A DNA stretch of 10,178 nucleotides from JBAZJI01 sp964596325 (lineage in GTDB: Bacteria > Patescibacteriota > Minisyncoccia > Minisyncoccales > JAGOPM01), in the NCBI GenBank assembly GCA_964596325.1, contig CAZQSQ010000027.1, positions 1 to 10,178 of the forward strand. The letters are read 5' to 3'. Position 1 is the first letter of the stretch, and each line of letters opens with the position of its first letter. The translations under genes were made by a program, and so were the position numbers. Below are positions 4,166-10,178 of this stretch, piece by piece. The notes beneath the pieces are model-generated. The model saw nothing but the letters and a program-made list of their open reading frames with translations. It had not been told where the DNA came from and searched no databases.

Positions 4166-7037
4166 ATATTTGCGACAATACACCGAATAGAAAATCAATC
4201 ACCTTGAGCTCTTTATCCTCTCCTAAGTCGGCGTCTTTAAGAGCAGCGTAAAGTTCCAGACGCAAATCTCGCATCTGGTTTTCTCGGTCAACGAAATTCG
4301 AGTACTGCTCAAACGTGGCGGCTATCTTCTTGGCAAAATCCTTCGCATCCTTCACACCGTAATCAGACAAAGTTTTGAAAACGAAATACTCCCGTTCATT
4401 GAGTTCTTCCTTCTCTCGGTCATCCTTACTGGTCATTTCCTTGCCAGCCAAGTCCAGAAGAAGCTGCAAAGTTTCCTGGGTTGTAATTTGTCGGTCTTCG
4501 TACTGCTCTTGAATCTCTTGCGCCCGTTGCGCCAGTGAAATCAGGAACGGGTCGGCGTGTTCTTCGGCATATTTCTGGATGCCCTTAATCAGGTTGATAA
4601 TTTTGACGTTATCATTTTCGTGACTGTCTTTAATCTTCTTCAACGTCTCTTTGTTAATCTCAATCACGTCCTTGCCGCCGGCGATAGCGGTCACATCAAC
4701 CTCTTTCTGTACGAGCTGGTTAGTCTTTCGTAAAAATTCACGGTCAACCAAAATCCTCTTAGTAAAAGCGTTGCGAACAATTAAGTAAATTTGCGATAGC
4801 GTGGCGTAGCTTTCAATATACGGGCGAAGAAACGCATCGGGCGAGATAATCTCATACAACGCTTCCAGCTCCTTGTAGAGCTTAAAGAAGGTCTGTCGCT
4901 GGGATTTGTCCTTGAAGTAATCAATCAGCCCGTCCGTGGTCTTGTCCGTGAACTTTCCGCTTGCCAGCCTGGCATACTTTGGCGCATCATTCTTCATCTT
5001 CTGCTCAAACAGATTTTTCAAAAGCCCCAGATCTTTAATGACGGCGTTCACTTCGTCACTGTCAAAGGCAAGAGCTTTTTCCAGCTTGTCAAAAATTCCG
5101 ATGAAATCCAGTACAAAACCGTGCGGCTTCACCATTCCCATCTGTTCGTTTTCGTAGGGGCGATTAACACGGGCAATCGCTTGGAGTAAGGTGTGGTCAC
5201 GCATCGGTTTATCCAGGTACATCGCATAAAGTATCGGCGCATCGTAGCCAGTCAAAAGTTTTTCCGTAACAATTAAAATCTTCGGAGTTACGCCATACTT
5301 TGTAAATGCTTTGCGCACTTCTTTTTCTTTGTCCTCGGAGATATGAAATTCCTTTAAGAGCTCAGTGTCGTTATTGTTGCCCGTAAATACAACTTGCGAA
5401 TACTCTGGCGGCAAATACTTATCCAACGCCTTCTTATAGAGGGCGCACGCCTCTCTGTCCACGCCAACCAGAAAAGCCTTGTAACCCAGAGGCTCAACGT
5501 TTTCCTTATAGTGGTCGGCAACGAACTTGACAATCTTATCAACCCGTTTCTTACCCTTGAGAAAGTTTTTGATATTAACCGCCTTGTCCAGAATCTTGTT
5601 GAGCTCTTCAATGTCGCTCACACCCTCGGCTTCAGCCAGGCTCAAAAATTCCTTTTCCAAGAGCTCTTTGTCCAGGAGTAACTCATTCGGGGCGAGGGAG
5701 TAGTAAAGCGGCACGGTAGTACCATCTTCAACCGATTCAGCGATTGAATACTTGTGTAAATAACCTTGTTTGTCATCAACGCCGAAGGTTTTGAATGTAC
5801 CTCTGCCGTAGGCGGTCTTGTCCACGGGAGTGCCCGTAAAGCCCACGAAAGTGGCGTTTGGAATCGCCGCAAACAGGTAATTGCCCAAATCGCCCTGGGT
5901 GGTACGGTGCGCTTCATCAATCAGACAATAGACGGTTTTCTTGGTGTTGATGCTTTCGGGCATCCCTTGGAACTTGTGAATCATTGAAACGATAATGCCT
6001 CGGTAGTCGCTCTTGAGTAATTTATTCAAGCCTTCAATGCTATCCGCCAGCTCTACGTTCTCAATACCAACAGAGCGCAAATTGCCTACAAGCTGCCCCT
6101 CCAGTTCGTTGCGGTCAATGAGCATCAAAATGGTTGGTTTCTCTTCGGATGCCTTAAAAAGCATCTCGGCAATCTTAATCATTGTGAAAGTTTTGCCAGA
6201 GCCTTGCGTATGCCAGACCAAACCACGGAACTTTGCCTCATCGTGTGCCCGCTCAATTACTTTCTGAACTGCCGTAACCTGGTGCTGGCGCAAAATATAC
6301 TTTTCAAGCTCTTCGTTCTTCTCGGCAAAGAAGATGTAATTTTTGATGTAGTCCAAAATCCGCTCCTTATAAAAGAAAGTTTTAATCTTGTGTTCCAAGT
6401 TGCCAGTTTCTTCGTCCTTCCAGTTAAAAATGTTGCGGCGGGACAAGCTCCAGGTAACGCCGTAGGAAAAGCCCAGAGACTCGGTAACGGCGAAAATCTG
6501 CTCTGGCACGAGCATTTCGGGCGTCTCTCGGTGGTAGCGGCGTATCTGGTCAATACCCAGGGCAATGGCTTCCTGTTTGTTTGCGCCCTTGCATTCAACT
6601 ACCGCCACGGGCAAGCCGTTAATCAAGAACACCACATCCTCACGGTTACCGAATTTGTTATTACGATAGTAATACTCATCTGTGACTTGGTAGATGTTGT
6701 TTGCGGGATTATCAAAATCAATCAGCTTCAAGTTCAGCTCTCTCCGTTCGCTTTCATCAAAGAAGGTTTTTTGTCCTTTCAAAAATTCCAGGAACTCCCG
6801 ATTGCCAGCAATAGAATTTTGAAGGGTCGAAATCTGCCGCAGCAAAAACTCCTTACTCTCGGCGTACTTCGGATTAAATTCTCGGACTTTCTGATACAGC
6901 ACATCGCCAAAGAAGAGCGGTGTTTGTACTTCAAAGAACGCCCGCAGCTTCTCAGCTTCGGCACGGGAGACATATTGCCATCCCAATTCTTGTGCGTATT
7001 TGATTATAGGGTTTTGAACCCCGCTTCGTTCGCTCAT
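4149..7037 (-). CDS. hsdR: Type I restriction enzyme, HsdR (R) subunit
   Basis: This 962-residue protein is the motor and nuclease subunit of a type I restriction complex. It has the usual order. An N-terminal PD-(D/E)xK nuclease has D134 (NREDVVF), E148 and K150 (VVECKG), and Q164 (GIDQIRRY). The superfamily 2 helicase core follows: Walker A TQGSGKT (277-283), DEAH (374-377) in CLIDEAHRT, TGTP (401-404), LLTGYDAP (594-601) and QAIARVNRP (619-627). A helical C-terminal region for docking to the methylase core extends to 962. All catalytic motifs are intact and the length is normal, so it should translocate DNA with ATP and cut unmethylated DNA. The ATG at 7037 overlaps the hsdS stop in an ATGA, which fixes the start. 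The 3' end overlaps the peptidase gene. Confidence 0.96.
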   Translation of the reverse strand: MSERSGVQNPIIKYAQELGWQYVSRAEAEKLRAFFEVQTPLFFGDVLYQKVREFNPKYAESKEFLLRQISTLQNSIAGNREFLEFLKGQKTFFDESERRELNLKLIDFDNPANNIYQVTDEYYYRNNKFGNREDVVFLINGLPVAVVECKGANKQEAIALGIDQIRRYHRETPEMLVPEQIFAVTESLGFSYGVTWSLSRRNIFNWKDEETGNLEHKIKTFFYKERILDYIKNYIFFAEKNEELEKYILRQHQVTAVQKVIERAHDEAKFRGLVWHTQGSGKTFTMIKIAEMLFKASEEKPTILMLIDRNELEGQLVGNLRSVGIENVELADSIEGLNKLLKSDYRGIIVSMIHKFQGMPESINTKKTVYCLIDEAHRTTQGDLGNYLFAAIPNATFVGFTGTPVDKTAYGRGTFKTFGVDDKQGYLHKYSIAESVEDGTTVPLYYSLAPNELLLDKELLEKEFLSLAEAEGVSDIEELNKILDKAVNIKNFLKGKKRVDKIVKFVADHYKENVEPLGYKAFLVGVDREACALYKKALDKYLPPEYSQVVFTGNNNDTELLKEFHISEDKEKEVRKAFTKYGVTPKILIVTEKLLTGYDAPILYAMYLDKPMRDHTLLQAIARVNRPYENEQMGMVKPHGFVLDFIGIFDKLEKALAFDSDEVNAVIKDLGLLKNLFEQKMKNDAPKYARLASGKFTDKTTDGLIDYFKDKSQRQTFFKLYKELEALYEIISPDAFLRPYIESYATLSQIYLIVRNAFTKRILVDREFLRKTNQLVQKEVDVTAIAGGKDVIEINKETLKKIKDSHENDNVKIINLIKGIQKYAEEHADPFLISLAQRAQEIQEQYEDRQITTQETLQLLLDLAGKEMTSKDDREKEELNEREYFVFKTLSDYGVKDAKDFAKKIAATFEQYSNFVDRENQMRDLRLELYAALKDADLGEDKELKVIDFLFGVLSQIYEKRI

Positions 7038-8203
7038 AGTGTTATGTTGTTAACCCGAATCTCGCCCGACATCAAATTGTTGAGCGTTGATTTGAACAGG
7101 TCGGTTTTTACGCTTGTTAATTTCTTGACGTTTTCAATCTTGGCGTCAACAGCGGAAAATACTTTTGCAATTTCTTGCTGTTCGCTCATCAGTGGTAACG
7201 GCAGCAAAAGCTGCTTCGCCTTAGCTAAAGTAAAATGTTTGAAAATCGTCTTATCCATTATCTTCTCAAGTGCATTCGTCCTTGAAAATACCAGTGCGTA
7301 ATATAGGAACTCCGTATCTACTGTATCTGACTTGATTATGCCAAGCACGTTTTGAGTCGGAGCTACGGGTATCGTGTTAATCGTGACTTCGCCAGCAGTA
7401 CCGTACATCGTGAATAGAATTGAATCAGCGGGCAACAAATATGCACTGGAGTTGTTCAGTCCGTCCTCTGTTATATTCAGATTGGTTTTGGTCAAATACT
7501 TACGAGCATTCACAACATCCTCAACTTTTACCAGCGGGACGTTGCCGCCCCAGAAATTCTTGTTTCCAGTTTTGGGAGTCCCGCCAGCCTTCAGCTTTTG
7601 GCTAACTTTTTCCAGGGTTGTAACTTCCCAGCTCTTCGGGATTTTGCCAATCTCGGTTTCCTTGAGCGGTTCGCCGTTCAGCCCCTCGGTAAAAATCTTC
7701 TTCATCAGAGCGGCTTTCAGCTCCGTAGTAGTCTTAATAATGCTGTTCTGATTTTCAATCGCTTCCTGAATTTTTGAGAGGATGGTGGCGATGGTTTGCT
7801 GTTCTGAAAGTGGTGGCTGTACAACCTCGTACTCTTTCAGAATTTTGAAATGCCTATTATAACCTCTGCTTGGGATGTTGAGATTTTTGAAAAAGTAATA
7901 TAGGAACTTAGGATTAAAAAGTCTCGTATTTGGCGTAAGCACTTTTGTACCATCAGCCCCAAGTATGTAAGGGAAGTCAACGTATTTGAAAATTCTTGTG
8001 TGGTCTCCGAAGATTATATGCGGCACATCGTGTTTAATCACTCGCCCATCCTCATCGGAATAACCAGCAATGTAATCTTGCCCCTGGTCAACTACGGGAA
8101 TACGCCCCGTTTTCTTGATCTGTGAGGTATTAATTTGATGCTCCCGTGAAATTTGATTTTTCACAATCGCATCCGTAAATTTTTGTGTTGCCCAGGTTGT
8201 CAT
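7034..8203 (-). CDS. hsdS: Type I restriction enzyme, HsdS specificity subunit
   Basis: A 389-residue specificity subunit with the standard double layout. A first target recognition domain (about 1-130) contains IPVVDQGQDYIAGYSDEDG (35-53). A first conserved helical spacer begins PPLSEQQTIATILSKI (130-145) and runs to about 180. The second target recognition domain (about 188-338) begins IGKIPKSWEVTTLEKV (185-200). A second helical repeat begins MSEQQEIAKVFSAVDAKI (339-356). Each domain should read one half of a split DNA target, and the spacer length sets the gap. The first domain is short and starts without the usual PxxW lead, which is common for this subtype. Both ends overlap neighbours by ATGA (8200-8203 and 7034-7037). 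No inverted repeats or second hsdS that would allow phase switching are seen. The target sequence cannot be read from the protein. Confidence 0.95.
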   Translation of the reverse strand: MTTWATQKFTDAIVKNQISREHQINTSQIKKTGRIPVVDQGQDYIAGYSDEDGRVIKHDVPHIIFGDHTRIFKYVDFPYILGADGTKVLTPNTRLFNPKFLYYFFKNLNIPSRGYNRHFKILKEYEVVQPPLSEQQTIATILSKIQEAIENQNSIIKTTTELKAALMKKIFTEGLNGEPLKETEIGKIPKSWEVTTLEKVSQKLKAGGTPKTGNKNFWGGNVPLVKVEDVVNARKYLTKTNLNITEDGLNNSSAYLLPADSILFTMYGTAGEVTINTIPVAPTQNVLGIIKSDTVDTEFLYYALVFSRTNALEKIMDKTIFKHFTLAKAKQLLLPLPLMSEQQEIAKVFSAVDAKIENVKKLTSVKTDLFKSTLNNLMSGEIRVNNITL

Positions 8204-9756
8204 AACTGCATCTTGCCAAGGATTTTTTTCAGTTCCTTGTCTATTGTTACACTCTCGGCTTCAAGCGTTTCTAGTTCCACCACAATTTCCCTGACTGGCT
8301 TTAATTCTTCACTGTTGCCGTTCTGGATGTAACGGGTTGGTGAAAGGTTGTAATCGTTCTTGATCACGAGCTCCTTGGTAACGAGTTTAGCCTTACCCTC
8401 AACGTCTTTCCAACCATTAAAGAGCTCAATAATTTCTTTCTGCTTTGTCGCTGGAATAAAATTCTTCGGCTTGCCCTTTTCAAATTCCGCTGTGGCGTTG
8501 ACCAGGAAAATTTTATTTTGTCGGCTCTTCGGCTTTTTCTTGTTCAGAAATACAACCACGCCAGGGGCGGTTGTGTTGTAGAATAGATTATCGGGCAAAT
8601 ACAAGATTGCTTCAACAAGGTCGTGCTCAACAAACCACTTGCGAATTTCTTTTTCTTTATTTGTTTGGTTATTACCCGAACCACGGGAGACCGCTCCAGT
8701 GTCCAGCACAACAGCAGCCCTTCCCGTATCCTTTAATGAGGCGAGGACGTGCTGCATCCATCCCCAGTCCGCACTGCTGTGCGGTGGCTTACCTCCAACG
8801 AAACGATTATATTCGTCATTTTCAAAATCAGTCTCGGTGAAAATATCTTGATTCCACATCGGATTGGTCACGATGCGGTCAAACCTCTTGAGCTTGTTAC
8901 CATCCTTGAATTTAGGGCGGCGCATCGTATCATCCAGTTCAATCTTGCACTCCATATCGTGAATGACGGCATTCATATTAGCCATTGCCCAGGTACTGGC
9001 AATGGCTTCCTGTCCGTAGAGTTTGAGCGAGCAGTCATCCTTCTTGCCTCGGCTTTTTTCAACCGCTAGCTGTGCTTTAATAAGAAGACCAGCAGAACCG
9101 CAGCACGGGTCATATACTTCCATTCCCGGCTCGGTTTCTATAATCTCCGCCATCAGCATCCCAACTTCGCCAGGCGTGTAGAACTCACCAGCGGATTGGC
9201 CGCCGTCTTCAGCGAATTTACGAATCAGATACTCATAACTTTTACCGATGATATCTGCCTCAACTTCATCCAAACCCAGCGGCTTCTGGCTGATTTTTTC
9301 AACTAAACGGATAAGTCCCTCATCGGTAATGATGCGCACGCCGTGCGTGGTGGCATTGAAATGTGCTCGATCAATGATTCCCTCAAGGCGAGGATTCTCG
9401 CGAGCAATCTCTCGCATTATGTCGTCCAGTCGTTCGCCAACTTTGTCGGTAAGGTTGCGTACAACGCTCCAGATTGGTTGACTCTCTAGGTCGGCGGGCT
9501 TGAGTGGAATGTAGAAGCGCACCAACGTGTGGTCTTTTTCAATCAATGCCAACGCTTGCCCTCGGCTCTTCTTGAGCTTCGTGGCTATACGGTTAATTTC
9601 ATCATCAAAAACATCACAGAGACGCTTGATGAAGACGAGCGGCAAAATGAAATCCTTGTACTTCACCGCATCAACTTCGCCATGTATAGAGCAAGCAGCA
9701 TCCCAAAGCCAAAATTCTAAAGATTTTTCTTTTTGCACTTTTATCCTTTTTACCAT
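8200..9756 (-). CDS. hsdM: Type I modification methylase, HsdM subunit
   Basis: A 518-residue N6-adenine DNA methyltransferase subunit. It has the N-terminal helical HsdM domain (about 10-160), the linker AGEFYTP (189-195), the SAM-binding motif I YDPCCGSAG (215-223), GQE (248-250) and the catalytic motif IV TNPMW (297-301). It transfers a methyl group from S-adenosylmethionine to adenine in the site chosen by HsdS. With HsdS alone it forms the modification enzyme; with HsdR added it forms the restriction enzyme. Motif IV departs from the general N-P-P-(Y/F/W) by a Met in the third place. This is the first gene of the operon; ATG 9756 has no clear Shine-Dalgarno sequence, but the product then begins in the expected way (KSLEFWLWDAACSIHG). 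The hsdS start overlaps its TGA. Confidence 0.95.
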   Translation of the reverse strand: MVKRIKVQKEKSLEFWLWDAACSIHGEVDAVKYKDFILPLVFIKRLCDVFDDEINRIATKLKKSRGQALALIEKDHTLVRFYIPLKPADLESQPIWSVVRNLTDKVGERLDDIMREIARENPRLEGIIDRAHFNATTHGVRIITDEGLIRLVEKISQKPLGLDEVEADIIGKSYEYLIRKFAEDGGQSAGEFYTPGEVGMLMAEIIETEPGMEVYDPCCGSAGLLIKAQLAVEKSRGKKDDCSLKLYGQEAIASTWAMANMNAVIHDMECKIELDDTMRRPKFKDGNKLKRFDRIVTNPMWNQDIFTETDFENDEYNRFVGGKPPHSSADWGWMQHVLASLKDTGRAAVVLDTGAVSRGSGNNQTNKEKEIRKWFVEHDLVEAILYLPDNLFYNTTAPGVVVFLNKKKPKSRQNKIFLVNATAEFEKGKPKNFIPATKQKEIIELFNGWKDVEGKAKLVTKELVIKNDYNLSPTRYIQNGNSEELKPVREIVVELETLEAESVTIDKELKKILGKMQL

Positions 9757-10038
9757 AAATTCAATTTATTCTTGACAATCTTCCTTAATCTTAGCCTTTC
9801 GGCATTGTTTTACAAGCTATATTACAGCCTGGACAACGGCCTTCGCCGGTCTGATAAATACCACATTTTGCCACACTGCGGTCGGCTTGAAAATTACCTA
9901 ATTATTCAATCCTCCCAAGACACCCACGGTTTCTTGTCGCCGCTTCGCAAGCTCGCGACTGTTTTCCTCGACGAGGAAATTTTCCCAAAATCTCCCCGGC
10001 CCCTTCCAACCGCAATGGTTAAAATATGGCTATTACCA
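9757..10038. other. Structured spacer between rpsI terminator and hsdM
   Basis: No convincing gene of normal size is present. Both strands can form several hairpins: 9936-9959 (5-bp outer stem GTCGC/GCGAC, 4-bp inner stem GCTT/AAGC), 9963-9979 (perfect 7-bp stem TTTCCTC/GAGGAAA with a 3-nt loop), 9837-9848 (CGGC/GCCG) and 9794-9803 (GCC/GGC closing a GAAA loop on the minus strand). The hsdM promoter must lie here unless the operon is read through from rpsI. One weak candidate is TTGTAA (9815-9810), 16 nt, TAAGAT (9793-9788), minus strand. I do not recognise a known RNA. Confidence 0.45.
9791..9874 (-). CDS. Candidate 27-residue Cys-rich micro-ORF
   Basis: From GTG 9874 the frame reads 27 residues to TAA at 9791, including KCGIYQ, RCPGCN and ACK. 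Four Cys in the spacing C-x10-C-x2-C-x3-C look like a small zinc knuckle. There is no Shine-Dalgarno sequence, the frame upstream of the GTG has no better start, and the codons fall on two of the spacer hairpins. It could be a real peptide, a remnant of a larger gene or chance. Its stop lies 34 nt before hsdM. Confidence 0.2.
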   Translation of the reverse strand: MAKCGIYQTGEGRCPGCNIACKTMPKG

Positions 10039-10066
10039 AAAGAACCCGCCAGCTGGCGGGTTCTTT
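10039..10066 (-). terminator. Terminator of the rpsI transcript
   Basis: A perfect 28-nt palindrome gives a 12-bp stem AAAGAACCCGCC/GGCGGGTTCTTT (10039-10050 with 10055-10066) closed by a 4-nt loop, followed by TTTT on the minus strand. It begins 8 nt after the rpsI stop. It is the strongest terminator in the window. Confidence 0.88.
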
Positions 10067-10074
10067 GTTGATAA

Positions 10075-10178
10075 TTAGCGTTTTGCCCATTGCGGTGCCC
10101 TTCTTGCGCGTTTCAAACCAAATTTCTTGCGCTCTCTCATTCTTGAATCTCTGGTTAAGAATCCCACTTTCTTGAGCC
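10075..10178 (-). CDS. rpsI: Ribosomal protein S9, C-terminal fragment (partial)
   Basis: The gene enters from the right edge; 33 complete codons and a TAA at 10075-10077 are inside. The residues read LKKVGFLTRDSRMRERKKFG, then LKRARRAPQWAKR. This is the highly conserved, Arg/Lys-rich tail of small-subunit protein S9, whose last residues reach the P-site tRNA. The usual ending (G-L-K-x-A-R-R-A-P-Q-x-S-K-R) differs here only by W and A near the end. S9 is normally encoded just after ribosomal protein L13, which would lie outside the window. A strong terminator follows, so the hsd operon is not expected to share its transcript. Confidence 0.9.
   Translation of the reverse strand, partial: LKKVGFLTRDSRMRERKKFGLKRARRAPQWAKR

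Noticed and set aside
6204..7301. Plus-strand open frame of 365 codons opposite hsdR and the end of hsdS
   Set aside because: It lies antisense to strongly conserved coding sequence, crosses a gene boundary, has no recognisable motif and is explained by the codon bias of the genes beneath it.
7034..8203. Phase-variable hsdS locus
   Set aside because: Only one hsdS is present, with no recombinase gene, no inverted partial copy and no long simple repeat in it.
9920..9990. GAGGAAA in the spacer as part of an RNase P RNA or tmRNA
   Set aside because: The other conserved blocks of those RNAs are missing and the spacer is too short; the heptamer is simply one arm of a perfect local hairpin.
9733..10071. 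Plus-strand open frame of 112 codons covering the hsdM start and the rpsI terminator
   Set aside because: It begins inside hsdM, runs through the spacer hairpins and ends in the perfect palindrome of the rpsI terminator; composition is not protein-like and no start signal is seen.
1..10178. CRISPR array, tRNA genes or insertion sequence
   Set aside because: No regularly spaced direct repeats, no cloverleaf with a TTC-type arm, and no transposase or flanking terminal inverted repeats were seen on either strand.

Overview
The window is one dense block of bacterial genes, all on the minus strand, so it reads from the right end to the left. It opens inside the C-terminus of ribosomal protein S9 (rpsI) and closes in the first 16 codons of a cytidylate kinase (cmk). 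Moderate GC, compact layout, GNRA-type hairpin terminators and few Shine-Dalgarno sequences (none obvious before hsdM, the nuclease or the small acidic gene, one very strong one before the membrane protein) would suit a reduced-genome lineage such as Candidate Phyla Radiation/Patescibacteria. That placement is a guess from style; no marker here proves it.

From right to left: (1) the rpsI tail (10075-10178) and its long hairpin terminator. (2) A spacer of about 280 bp (9757-10038) without a convincing gene, but with several hairpins and a Cys-rich micro-ORF. (3) A complete type I restriction-modification operon in the order hsdM-hsdS-hsdR (9756-4149), joined by two 4-nt ATGA overlaps, followed by an overlapping DUF45/YgjP-like zinc peptidase gene and a terminator (3753-3774). 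(4) An AT-rich gene (2876-3679) for a probable PD-(D/E)xK nuclease that I cannot assign to a named family, then a 51-residue acidic protein and a terminator. (5) A membrane protein with a Gly-rich linker and a hydrophilic tail, with its own terminator. (6) A butyrate kinase gene followed 4 nt later by a small nucleoside 2-deoxyribosyltransferase-like gene and a terminator. (7) The start of cmk.

The hsd genes should form one defence complex: HsdS reads the DNA target, HsdM methylates adenine in it, and HsdR translocates and cuts unmodified DNA. Together with the AT-rich nuclease gene, this makes 2.6-9.8 kb look like an accessory defence island set among housekeeping genes (rpsI on one side, butyrate kinase and cmk on the other).

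The least expected signal is a dispersed repeat of about 35 bp. It occurs three times (1604-1640, 2828-2862, 3783-3819), always in the same orientation and always at a gene boundary; one copy supplies the last codons and stop of the peptidase gene. The second signal is the structured spacer upstream of hsdM. The best candidate for an undescribed protein is the AT-rich nuclease-like gene.
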